DNA from: Erigeron canadensis
Taxonomy: Eukaryota; Streptophyta; Magnoliopsida; Asterales; Asteraceae
Assembly: GCF_010389155.1 (NCBI RefSeq)
Contig: NC_057766.1
Coordinates: forward strand, 33,117,516-33,181,515
Direction of reading: 5' to 3'
DNA length: 64,000 bases
The notes under the pieces were generated by a model. It made no database searches. It had not been told where the DNA came from and saw nothing but the letters and a program-made list of their open reading frames with translations. Made by a program: the position numbers and the translations under genes. Below, piece by piece: positions 12,601 to 23,345 of this stretch. The stretch's first letter is position 1; each line of letters begins with the position of its first letter.

Positions 12601-12744
12601 TTCTGATATTGTTGATTTACAGCTGAAGAGAAGGAACCGTATGAGGCAAAAGCCTTGGCAGACAAGAAAAGGTATCAGAACCAAATCAACGACTACCAAC
12701 AAGCCACCAAAATGGATTTGATGGATGAATCTGACAGTAATTAG
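6649..12744 (+). CDS. SSRP1: FACT complex subunit SSRP1
   Basis: Sixteen exons: 6649-6702, 7547-7732, 8344-8449, 8846-8982, 9169-9252, 9340-9434, 9516-9624, 9721-9804, 9899-9991, 10490-10687, 10769-10914, 10989-11142, 11588-11686, 11794-11970, 12457-12535, 12623-12744. All borders are GT-AG and the frame stays open, giving 640 aa, close to Arabidopsis SSRP1 (646). With SPT16 it forms FACT, which moves H2A-H2B dimers during transcription and replication. The N-terminal and middle PH-like domains are intact ([35 protein letters not shown]). An acidic stretch follows (about 490-515, [20 protein letters not shown]), then a Lys-rich segment and an HMG box at about 554-625 ([20 protein letters not shown]). 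The start ATG opens [18 protein letters not shown], the normal SSRP1 N-terminus. No breaks were seen. Confidence 0.97.
6809..6836. repeat. AT-dinucleotide microsatellite in SSRP1 intron 1
   Basis: Two runs of alternating A and T, separated by one TT step, lie inside the first intron. Confidence 0.8.
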
Positions 12745-13020
12745 GGTTTAGAACTTAGTCGGTAGATGTTCCTCGACATATGGTAGTTTTCTATATAGTG
12801 GTTTTAAAATCTGTGATGTCCCAAAATAAGTAGCTGGTAGATAATATGGGTCTCCGCCTCTTAGCTCAATATTTATGTGATGTGACATTGATGTCTTTAG
12901 CACATTCGTATTATGAAAACATCTATGGTAGTAAAGTGGTGTTTATAAGCTTTTAAGTTATGTTCTTGTTTTACTAATTTTTTTTTGTTTTGGCTTTTAA
13001 TGGAAGTTGAAAGGTATTTA

Positions 13021-13104
13021 CCTTCAAAAGATACTGTTATAAAATAATAATTAAATGAATTCCCTTCAAAAGATACTGTTATAAAATAATAATTAAATGA
13101 ATTC
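13021..13104. repeat. Perfect 42-bp tandem duplication after SSRP1
   Basis: A 42-bp unit starting CCTTCAAAAGATACTGTTAT is present twice with no mismatch (13021-13062 and 13063-13104). It lies about 280 bp beyond the SSRP1 stop and 160 bp before the 3' end of the convergent pectate lyase gene. The exactness points to a recent duplication. Confidence 0.9.
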
Positions 13105-13265
13105 TAAGGGACGGAACACCACAGCAAGAACAAGAAGAACGTTTTCCCTCCTAGTATGATTCAAAATTGAATTTACATGAATACTGTACATCTGTAACTT
13201 GTAAACATTTTTAAAGCCTAACAATCCTTCCTACTCTTTATAAAAAAAAGGTCATGTCATGACTA

Positions 13266-14712
13266 TCAACAAGGGGATCCCACCTTACAATTCAATGAGG
13301 CACCAACGTATTTGGTAAGTTGTGGTACGGTCACAGCCGGTTGCGCCGGTATCAATGGGTAACCCTTGTATGTTTTTGCCCAATGTGGGTTACCTGATTG
13401 TCGGAAATAAGCTCCGTTCAGTAACAAATCACCTTCACTTCTCCATGTCCATTTACGCCATATGGATTCTGGAACCTGCTCTCTTTTCGTCACCTCTTTA
13501 CATGCACCATTTGCTGCCGTAAACCGGTTTCCTTGGCTTATGATAGTTGCACCGTCAGCACCTCCAATGGCATATGATTGCCATTCTGTGTAGTCGTTGT
13601 TAACCACGTGTACAAACCCGAATCTCACTGCTGGTAGCCGTTGTGTCAATCCTTTTCCAAAATGGTTGTAAGCCAATGTCACCTTCATTATCTTGTCCTC
13701 TGGGGTTTTGTCACTTGCACCAAACAGCAAAGCCTATATAGAAAAAGTTATATAAAGGGTTACATTCAGGTTACTATATTGGTAACGGGTAAATGAGAAA
13801 AATTGACCACATGAAGTTACAGATAGGTCAAATGGGTGTGCGAAAGTGTAACATATATTTTAATCATATTCTCATATTATATCGGTATCGAAATGATGTT
13901 TTTGGATCATATAATACATCAACTTCTTATATAAATTTTTTTTCTTTTTTTGAGATTCTGTCCACCTGACCCGCTCCAAAACATACCTTGTCGTGCTTGA
14001 CGAAGTGGCAATTTGAAATGGTGACATTGGTGGAAGCTGCAACGATATCAATAAGCCCGTCATAACTGCTAGCAAAGGAGCAGTGATCAACCCACACCTG
14101 TGAGGATTTAAAGATGGAAATGGCATCCCCATCGCTTCTCCCTCGTATGCCAACATGATCAGTTTTTGACCTGATCATGCCACCTGAGCCCTCAACAATG
14201 TCATACATGTGAAGGCCATGGATAATGACATTGTGAACGAATTGGAGCATGAAACCAGCACCACCTGCCACGTGGACTTCACACCCCCGACCGTCAATGG
14301 TCTTGTCAGACGTAAATATAAGCTCTTGGGTGAGCCTGATGGTCATTTTGCTCGAGAAGATGATCCAGAGTGGTTCGGGCTGGAGGACTGCATGGCGTAG
14401 GGTGCCCGGTTTAGGGTCAATTACATTTCTGTCTGATGAGTCATTCACAACATAGATTCGGCCCATTTTGCCACCATAGGTCCCATGGCCAAACCCTTTG
14501 GCACAATCAGCTAGCCTTTTTCGGTTTTTACCCCAGTTGCGATCGCACCTCCAACATTTGTCGATGGGGTTATAGGCTTTGCACTGACCTTTGTTTTTTT
14601 TAACTTGGGGACTCCTGATGCTGATAGCTGTGCTGTGAGCCATGGACCATGGGACAATTGCAACAAGTATGAAACATAAAACAAGAACTTGATTACATTG
14701 GCCCCCTTCCAT
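13266..14712 (-). CDS. Secreted pectate lyase (PL1), short pollen-type
   Basis: Two exons, 14712-13987 and 13733-13266, joined in phase at GT-AG borders; 397 aa. Pectate lyases cleave de-esterified pectin by beta-elimination with Ca2+ in the cell wall. A signal peptide covers about residues 1-25 (hydrophobic VLVLCFILVAIVPW). The mature part has the family blocks: NPIDKCWRCDRNW (48-60), PKPGTLRHAV (100-109), LWIIF (115-119), TIDGRG (138-143), DGDAISI (194-200), VDHCS (208-212) and DGLID (218-222). The catalytic RxPxxR motif is intact (R274-P276-R279), followed by VVNNDYTEWQSYAIGG. The last residues contain two Cys (C..GSPC), as in composite pollen pectate lyases. The enzyme appears active. An inverted repeat lies just upstream (14757-14846). 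Confidence 0.95.
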
Positions 14713-14756
14713 CTTTGATCAAGATTAATATTGTGTTATTGGAAGAGGTTAATTCC

Positions 14757-14846
14757 TGGTAGCTAGTCCGGTTGTTTTTTAAACTGTGATCTTAACCCGG
14801 TTTTGATGTTAAGATCAGCCGGTTTTTAACACCAGTCTAGCTACCA
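14757..14846. repeat. Imperfect inverted repeat upstream of the pectate lyase
   Basis: About 40 bp starting TGGTAGCTAG and ending GATCTTAAC (14757-14796) pair with GTTAAGATC...CTAGCTACCA (14808-14846) at roughly 80% identity, with an 11-bp loop. It sits 45 bp before the start codon, so in the 5' leader or core promoter. It may be a very small MITE or a hairpin that affects expression. Confidence 0.65.
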
Positions 14847-16519
14847 AAACCAAATTAATCCGCCTATAATGGTTAACTTTGGAGATGGTCAAGGTCGAGT
14901 AAATGAACAAAATCAAATGGAATTTGTGTAGTTTATAATGCAACAGTTCCTGCTAAAAATAGTAATGTCATGAGAAAAATGAGGGAGGCCATGTATTTCT
15001 AGTTTTGGTTTGACCAAATATTTGTCAGAATTCAATGGAAGGAAAAAAAAATGTTGCTAATTATACATTGGTTCAACTAGTCATTCATAAAAAGCACTTT
15101 GGACACTTGAGCCCAACTTATAACTTTTGAATCAAACAAAGACCAGCCCAACTCATTAGTAGCCGGCCCATCTGGTACAACCCAGACCAGAGAGACACTT
15201 GAAGAAAGAGGAGGCATTATGTTGGGACATGTTTAGCAAAATTTGACACCATGAAAAGCAATTTAACAACAACACTTATTCTAACACTTTTGACCATTTC
15301 AAGCAAAAATTCTGCCTTCATGTACTATTACTGTTTACCTTACTTACTTGGCTTGCAATTCATATCTTTATTCCTCCATGCTGTGTTTCTGAACCACTTC
15401 TGAAAAGAAAGATCACAAAAAAGTAATTGCCAATCTAAGATGTCTTAATTCTCAACTATTATTATTATTAGCTAAATATACTTTTCATTTTTTCAACTTA
15501 CCTCAGGTTCCTCATAAAGTCCATGTTATGATCATATTATACAATATTTCGGAATACTTAAAGCCGTAAACTTGGGAAATTAGGTTAAGTAAGTAACATA
15601 GGCCTTTAACATATGACCAATCTATAAAGACATCCCTACAAAACTAGGCTTATAATAACACATTAGTCCCCACTTGTGACAAAAGAATCATAAACTATGG
15701 GCAAACTGCACGACCGCAAACAAGAATCAAAACTTTTGACTAACTGTATGACTAACTTAATCCATCTTTAAATTAATATATATATATATATATATAATGC
15801 TGTTAGACCCATCTTAAGTTGATAAAAATGCTAACCTTTATGATTCTTTCTACTTTATTTAGAATTTCTAATCTCCTTTTAGATATATGTTGTACTTATT
15901 TGTTATTCTAATAACTACATAACTATTTATATATAATGAAATGATTTGTTATACTTACACCTGACATAGTATCTACACATACACATGGTGTCTCAAAGAT
16001 AAAGCTGTTACAAGTACAACTAAATAGAATCATCATCATAAATGGTGATCTTTTTGGGCTTCAAGCCCAAATGCATGTAGAAGAAAAAGTTAATGACTAT
16101 GCATTTCAGATAAGTAAATGATAAGTGTTAGGCTAATTTTTTTCATAAAAAAGACCCGAATTTAGAATTTTGCTTTAGGGGCATACATAAGTACCTCGCA
16201 TACATATGCAATTAAACTTAGATAATTATGGAACACTTTTAGTTAATGTATGGATAGCCATCTCTATATAAAAAAATTGGTAACCTTTATGATATGTTAT
16301 GTTCTGTATCAGAGAGAAGACAAACCTTTTCATCATTTAACGGAAAGCATGTTCTTGATACAGGCTTAATAAACAAACAAGCTTCTCATGGAAGATGAAT
16401 ATACAACTTTTTCTTCTTCAATGATGCATCCAAGAAAGAATAAATATCCCCTTTCGATGATGGTTATATAATATCTTGAACAATAGTAAAAATCAAACAA
16501 AAAACCATAATTACCAACT
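14847..16519. other. Intergenic between the divergent pectate lyase and PIN genes
   Basis: No gene seen. It holds a (TA) microsatellite at about 15778-15796. A TATATAAA run near 16265 could be the TATA box of the PIN gene about 250 bp downstream. Confidence 0.45.
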
Positions 16520-18139
16520 ATGATTTCCTTAAATGAGGCTTTAAGTATTGTGGCAGCTACAATTCCATTGTATGTTGCCATGATCTTGGCTTATAATTCT
16601 GTAAAATGGTTCAAACTTTTCAGCCCAGAACAATGCTCCGGCATAAACAAATTTGTTGCTAAATTCTCTATTCCTTTTTTATCGTTCCAAGTGATTTCTA
16701 AAAGCAACCCATACAAAATGAACCTCAAGCTAATCTGTGCTGATGTTCTTCAAAAGGTCATTGCCTTAATTGGGTTGGCAATAATCACAAAAATTCGATC
16801 AAATGGACATATAAATTGGATCATAACGGGTATTTCTTTGACAACATTACCAAACACTTTGATCCTCGGGATCCCACTACTAAAGGCAATGTATGGAAAT
16901 GAAGCAGTGGTGCTTCTTGCACAGATAGTTGCACTACAGAGCCTAATTTGGTACAACTTATTATTGTTTCTCTTTGAGCTATCGGCTGCAAAGGAAGTTC
17001 ACGTGACACAACCAGCAGCAGCAACGGGTAATGTATTTATATGTTATATCAAAAACTGAAATTTAGTCGTGATTGAGTTATCTAACAAACAAAATGTACA
17101 TGATCAAACCTGTTAAGACAATTATATCATCGGCTGCAAGTTATCTTAGGTACTTGCAGTGTCATAATACACACCCTCACATTATATTGCGTTGATTTAT
17201 ATTTTTGTGTATTAGTTCTTGTTCTCACATCATCCATTGACCTTTTGAGTCAAGAGGATCTGCAGGCCCAACAAGAAGCACAAGGAATCCCGAGAAGAAG
17301 AAAAACAATGCAAGTTCTAGTAACTGTAGGGAAGAAACTTTTAATAAATCCTAATTCTCACGCAACTATTGCAGGCTTTGCATGGGCATTCATAAGCTTC
17401 GGGTAAGCTGCATTGACTCAACAAGTTCAAATCATAAAAATAATAAGATTGGACTTAATATTGTACAGTAACTAATGAACCAAATGCGCAGGTGTAATGT
17501 AAAATTGCCAAAGGTTGTAGAAAGTTCGATATCTATAATGTCAGATGGAGGACTTGGAATGGCAATGTTCAGCATAGGTAACACCATGTGTTAAAAAGTT
17601 GTGCAAATATTTTTTAAAAAATAGATGTAAAATAGTTTGAATGTACTTGTAACTTGTATTACTTGACAGGTTTGTTTATGGCATCACAGGCAAGAATAGT
17701 AGCTTGTGGTACCCGATTGACACTATTGGCAATGGTCTTGAAGTTCATTGTCGGGCCTGCCATAATGGCGGTGCCCTCCATCGCTGTTGGATTAAAGGGA
17801 ATACCATTTAAAACTGCAGTTATACAGGTAATTATGCCATTTTATAAGTACTAATATACCAAATATATTAAATATAAACTGGCATGTGTGACTAATATAT
17901 ATTCTCCAGGCAGCTCTTCCGCAAGGGATCGTTCCATTCGTATTTGCCAAGGAGTATAATGTTCACCCAAATATCTTGAGCACCGGGTACTAAAAGTGTT
18001 AATTTATCTACTCAACAAGCAAGCATTAAAAAACAAAAATGAAATTTGACAATCAAATTCACCTTATTACAGGATAATTGTTGGATTGCTTGTGACCTTG
18101 CCCATAGCACTGGTCTACTATTTGTTATTGGGATTATAG
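16520..18139 (+). CDS. PIN8: PIN8-like short PIN auxin carrier
   Basis: Six exons: 16520-17027, 17216-17402, 17492-17577, 17670-17827, 17910-17986, 18073-18139. All borders are GT-AG and in phase, giving 360 aa (Arabidopsis PIN8 has 367). PIN carriers move auxin; the short members PIN5 and PIN8 sit in the ER membrane and set cellular auxin levels, PIN8 chiefly in pollen. The two hydrophobic halves, about five membrane spans each, are linked by a loop of only ~50 residues (about 163-215), which marks the short class. Family blocks are visible: [79 protein letters not shown] and [17 protein letters not shown]. The [12 protein letters not shown] segment and loop favour PIN8 over PIN5. Intact. 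Confidence 0.93.
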
Positions 18140-19002
18140 GCAAAGCAGAAGACATGCAGTGAACCAAGAAGTTATAAGGCCTGTTAAATTCTTTAAATCT
18201 CCTGATAAAAAAATGTTGAGTTATATGATAGCCTAATGGAATTACAAGACAGTTGGCATTATAAAGATACAACTAAACACGAAAAAAAAATTCGTTCAAG
18301 CAAATTATTATACAAATAGCGTCCGCGCCAATATTTTCCAAACCCGGCAATAAGAACGCATCAGCCTGTATACTCATTGTTTGGATATACTTCATTTCTT
18401 TGTAAATTCATTTTTGAGTATAGCGTTAACAGGTACAGGTAGATTTTAGATCAAAATCATAGAAAATAAATGTATCAAGGGTAAGTGTGTAACGTCATGC
18501 TAACCATGAATTTATTACCAGTTGTTGGATTAACTTGTCTATCTATGTACTATGTATGAAACTAGCTTTTGAATATCTATATCTATATATATACATGTAC
18601 ATGCTAAGTTGCTAACAATCATATTAATTCAAATGTTTGAACTTAATTGGTTCAGAAAGCAGTTAACAGTTACCACCTTATAGTGAAGGGATGAAGTTTA
18701 ATACTACTAGATTACATACAAGTTGAATCCGCTCCTAACACATCATTAACATCAGAAAAAAATTCTAATGAGAATAATCAAATAAGAGTATAATAGATAC
18801 TAATAAATAGAGTATTTCTTTAATAAATAGATAATTATTTTGGTAAGCATGGAATGGAACTTCTTTAGTTACAAAATGTAATGCAATGTAATGTAATGTC
18901 ATGAAATCAAAATGAGAAATATCAAAGAAATATCAAATAAAGATCAAAAGAAAAAGCAAGTTATACAGTAATAAATTTACTTTACAAACTGTGAAATTTG
19001 TC
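18140..19002. other. Intergenic, no gene seen
   Basis: AT-rich 3' flank of the PIN gene, up to the Harbinger-like element. No repeat or coding signal was recognised. Confidence 0.45.
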
Positions 19003-20445
19003 TAAGGGTGTTGGCATCCCACCTCTCAACTCTTCATTCACCATTCACCTCCAAGGCTCCAACCAATTTCCTTATGTAACTTCAACTCTACCCCTCTCTC
19101 ACCACTCCCTCAAGTTTTGTTGGCAACTCACCACTCACACCACTGACCACACTACCCCTTAGAGGGTTGTCAACCCACAACTCAAGTCATTTTTCACCAC
19201 TCACTTCTAACCAATCACCTTTTGTCACCTCAACTCCATCACTCACTCACCACTCATTCAAATTTTGTTGGCATCCGACCACCCACTTCACCACTCATTT
19301 TACAATTTTAATTTTATTTAAAAATTAAATTTTCATTAAATTAAAAACATTACATAATAAATCAAAATAAAACATACATAATACTTAAAAAACATTACGA
19401 ACACGTTACATGACAAATAAAAACATAACTAACATAGTAAATTTAAAATACATAAATACTAAGCATCGGAATAGTCCGAGTAGACAGTACTATCACCGTC
19501 GTTACGATGAATGTAACGGTATGGTTCGGGTGACCCGACAACATTGACAGGTGGAGGAGATACGTACTCCTCCCCCGGGTCAAAGAAGTAAGGTACATCC
19601 TCACCATTACCGTCACTGCCTTGCCAGTACTCCCCGTGGCCTAGCGTGGCGGTCAAAGTCGAAGAGGCGGTGGTAAGCTGACAGATAACTTGATTCAGCC
19701 AATCCATCTTCTGACGAAGATACGCGAGATACTCACTTTCATTGCGATTAAGAACCCGATTAGGAGCCGTCAACTGGTCAATCTCGACTTGGTAAGCCGT
19801 CTTGTTTTCAGACACGCCCTGAATGACGTTGTTTACTGCAGTGCGGTGTCTGGAGTCGTAATTTAGGTGGACTTGGATCGACATCTTAACATCACGAAGA
19901 TTCATTGGAGTGTTAGCCATGGATGAAGTTAGTTTGTGGTAAAATGAGATTTATATTTAAGAGAAAGTTTAGAGTTGTGTGTGTAAATATATAGTAGTAG
20001 TATATATAGGAAAGTAGTAGTATATATAGGAAAAGTGAAAAGATAAAAAAAAAAGTCAAACGGTACAAAATTTCGAATTATAACCGTTGGCACGAATCAT
20101 AAGGTTCTCGATTTCTACATCGTCCGAGTGGTGGAACGCGTGGTGTGACCACTCAACCTCACCCCGCCACGCGTGGTCGGGCGTTGGCGGCGGTGTTCCG
20201 TCGTGGCGCCGCGGCTATAATGCACCCATCATCCATCCATTGCCAACCCCTTTACAAGAAAAGACAAAAAGACAAAAAAAAAAGGGAAGAAAAGGACAAA
20301 AAAAAGAAGGGAGAAGAAGACTTACCACTCGTGGGAGTGGTAGAATCACTCAATCTCACCACACGATGCGTGGAAGGAATGGCGGCGGTGTGGCGTGCGC
20401 CACGCCAACCACTCGCCCACCATCCATATAATGCCAACACCCTAA
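19003..20445. mobile_element. PIF/Harbinger-like DNA transposon carrying a short ORF
   Basis: Terminal inverted repeats GGGTGTTGGCAT (19006-19017) and ATGCCAACACCC (20431-20442) match perfectly and are flanked by a TAA duplication (19003-19005 and 20443-20445), as in PIF/Harbinger elements (TWA target). The element is 1437 bp. Sub-terminal copies of the motif (TTGTTGGCAACTC, TTGTTGGCATCCG, CATTGCCAACCCC) repeat near both ends. No DDE transposase is visible; the only sizeable frame is the minus-strand ORF at 19459-19920. The right third is unusually GC-rich. Confidence 0.8.
19459..19920 (-). CDS. 153-aa protein of unknown function inside the Harbinger-like element
   Basis: I do not recognise the family. 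The frame runs from an ATG at 19920 (MANTPMNLRDVKMSIQVHLN) to a stop at 19459. The first ~100 residues look helical and polar, with a stretch that could form a short coiled coil (NRNESEYLAYLRQKMDWLNQ). The last 50 are acidic and rich in Pro, Tyr and Ser (GEEYVSPPPVNVVGSPEPYR). There is no signal peptide or membrane span. A T-rich run of AGTAGTATATATAGG repeats lies just upstream and could supply a TATA box. It may be an element-encoded accessory protein or a captured gene piece; whether it is expressed is unknown. Confidence 0.5.
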   Translation of the reverse strand: MANTPMNLRDVKMSIQVHLNYDSRHRTAVNNVIQGVSENKTAYQVEIDQLTAPNRVLNRNESEYLAYLRQKMDWLNQVICQLTTASSTLTATLGHGEYWQGSDGNGEDVPYFFDPGEEYVSPPPVNVVGSPEPYRYIHRNDGDSTVYSDYSDA

Positions 20446-21643
20446 CAGCTGGATTAATTGTTTTCATATATACTTTTTTAAGACGAAAGATATAAAGGTT
20501 AAACAATCCGTAGATATCATTGTTTTCATATACATCATATTACAAATAGACTTATGGAGGGGATGTGATCGATGTATAATTATATGTTTAAGTACTACCT
20601 TGCATATATATACTCTATAATAAATAGAATGAAGTTTGAAACTGTTCAATGCGGCCATTCCATGTCATGCTTTTCATATATTGCCTAGTGAATTGTAAGT
20701 ATTTGGTACAATAATTAGTCAACCCGATTGAACAGCCCGGGTAAACCGGCCCAAGTACCGGGTTAAAGGACATGAAAACTAGTTTCTTTGCGTTAACAAT
20801 CGATCACACACCGCTTGAAATACCACTCCTTCCCATACGTTATTGCTTATTGTGCATAAAAATGATTGGAATGACTCTATCAGTATGCATTCGAATCCAC
20901 CTGTATCTTTTATTTTGAAATGGCAAAGTTTTGATTTCTCGGTAAATAGTGATTGGACTAATCTTTTATCTTAAGCTGGTCAAATGGCTAAAACTTAAAA
21001 AATATTAGCTAAATATGGGAACAATGTCATTTGGTTGAAATGGTCGATAGTCGCTTAAAGTGTATTGAAAATGCATAAACATTCTAACTTATTTCGATAA
21101 TATATATATAAGTTGTATTCGTTACTAACACACGAGTTAAACTTACAGTTTCAAAACTACATGACAGTTCTGTGGGTCAACCCGGATAACCCACATATAA
21201 AATTACTGTCTTGGGTCTGAGTGAAATGACTTATTTTGACTTTAACTCTGCAGTGCCAGTCAATAATAAATGTGTATGATTTATTTTGCTCCCAAAGTAT
21301 TCACAAACGTAAATTGGTACACTTCAATAATGTGGTCCGATTCATTTGAGTTTTCATATCTCATGCGAAGAAAGTTTTTTCTTCTTTCTTATATTTCGTC
21401 GATAAAAAATAATCACCTTTACTACTGTTGGTTGTGCAATACTTTTTGAGTTATCAGGTGGGTGGCGGATATGGGTCGAATCTTGGCCTAAAGGAGGATT
21501 TGAATTGGAAGTATTGTTGCTTGTCAGTTTTCATGTCCTTTGGTTCGGCACCTAACAAGGAGCCACTTAAAACACCTTGTACTTACAAACAAACATTTTT
21601 TTATGAAGTTTAATGGATTTAAAAAGGACACATATGACCATGA
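20446..21643. other. Intergenic, no gene seen
   Basis: AT-rich DNA with GGGT/ACCC-rich islands around 20730-20765 and 21175-21200 that resemble the repeats in the AP2 introns (480-600, 1610-1800). No reading frame with a family signature. Confidence 0.4.
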
Positions 21644-21991
21644 CACTACAACAAATATGTTATTTCTTAACAATCATTTATTCATACTTTTTAAAAATGT
21701 TAAAAAAAAATTATTAATTTGTTCACATTTATAACTGTGTGAAAAAGAACTCATATTTAAAAGTGTGAATAAAGTTAAAGAATAAAAAAATGTTCACAAT
21801 TATATATGTAAAAACAAAAAGTTCACATTTTTAAATGAGAACAAATTAACATATTTTTCATTAATTTTTTCACACTTCTAAGTGTGAATTTTTTTTATAC
21901 AATTTTAAATGAGAACAAATTAACATATTTTTTTACATGTTTTAGAAATGTGAGAAAATAAATGTAAGCAATTAACATTTTTGTTGTAGTA
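21644..21991. mobile_element. CACTA-like MITE
   Basis: Starts CACTACAACAAATATGTTA and ends TAACATTTTTGTTGTAGTA, so the ends pair over about 17 bp with a final G to A change. Sub-terminal repeats are present (AAATGAGAACAAATTAACAT at 21833 and 21909; GTGTGAA-type motifs), as in CACTA elements. A 3-bp target duplication is not clear. It is 348 bp long and non-coding. Confidence 0.6.
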
Positions 21992-23345
21992 TGGTTTAGG
22001 ACAATTTATTAGAATTAATATTATAGTCGAAGAGATTACACATGTTGAGCTCCAACAATTTAACATGACACAACCAAATTTGTCAAAGTAGAATACATGC
22101 CATTAATTGAGATGTCATCAAACCAATGGATTGATTAGAGGTATCTTTTAAATCAAGCCTCAGTGGTGAGTTTTCTTAAAGTTTCAAGTTTTGGGTTTCT
22201 CATCTCAAAGTATTTTCTATTAAGAGGGGATTGAAGATCTAGCAAATCGCTGGTTAAAATTATGCCCAACACGTCTGAATCAAAACTAACTTTAAAAAAA
22301 AAAAAAAAAAAAAATTGAGATGCTAGTTCTATATGAATTTGTCTTACTATAAATGTAATTGTACGTTATATACTTATATTTACCTTCAAACAAAAAACTA
22401 TATGGAAAGGAGATGGTCATAAAAAAGAAAAAGAACAGTAAAAAACAAATATTATCTGACATATAAATTCATTTTGTAAGATTTTATTTGACAAAATGAA
22501 AAAAGGTGATAATCTGTTACCAAAAATCTAGATGTAACTAAAATTAAAGTAATATCAAATTTTCATTTGGATAGCTAAAACATTTATGCATCCTTTTAGG
22601 TAATTATAATTTTATTTGCTTAAAATAAAGTCTCACTTTACAAATTTTCACTATTGGGAGTTTGGGACAGGACAAAGGATATAGGACACGTGTAAAAAAT
22701 TTGTCTTGCCGGGTCACCCACTTTTACAAGACTATATTTTTTTTTACAAGACTATATAATTACCTCAATAAACATTTTCTAAGTTCTTTTATTTTGTGAC
22801 ACAAACAATTGAGACTTTGAGAGAGACATTTCAAACGCAAAAAGAATGCAAATATAAACATCACCGGTACCATCAAAGGCAAAATATACAGAAAGTCCTA
22901 ATAACCCCAAAGAAAAAGCATTATAATAAATAAAGCTTCAACAAACATTAGAATTCCACATGAAATAGACATGACTCAAATTGTTGGGATGGAATTTTAA
23001 CATGATGTGTCAAATCCAAAGTTACTTTCTACTTGTTCTCAAAGAAAAAGGGAAAATGGTCCATCAAGATTCTAGCTGAGAAAAAGCATATGAAAAGGAG
23101 AGTTTTTGAGTATAAAGAAAAAGCAAATAGTTATGTTTTGCTTGTTGACAATTTTCAGAAAGTGCAAAATTTTTCATTGTGGACCAAATTTGCTTTTTTT
23201 CTTCTTTTCTTCTAGCTAAAAAAGACAAAAGTATGAGAAAAAAAGAGCTCATAAAGTGCAATAATAACAAAGAAAACCAAAATTTTCATTGAGAAAGTGA
23301 ACACAATTAGCAAAGAAGGGATTAGTGAACCATTATGAAAACCAA
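21992..23345. other. Intergenic downstream of the kinase gene
   Basis: No gene seen. It includes an A-tract of about 22 nt near 22294-22315 and many A/T-rich runs. Short frames at 23.0-23.3 kb are low-complexity Lys/Phe translations of this sequence. Confidence 0.4.

Noticed and set aside
20087..20506. Overlapping open frames on both strands at the right end of the Harbinger-like element
   Set aside because: They arise from GC-rich terminal repeats and a Lys-rich A-tract; the frames overlap on both strands and have no family signature.
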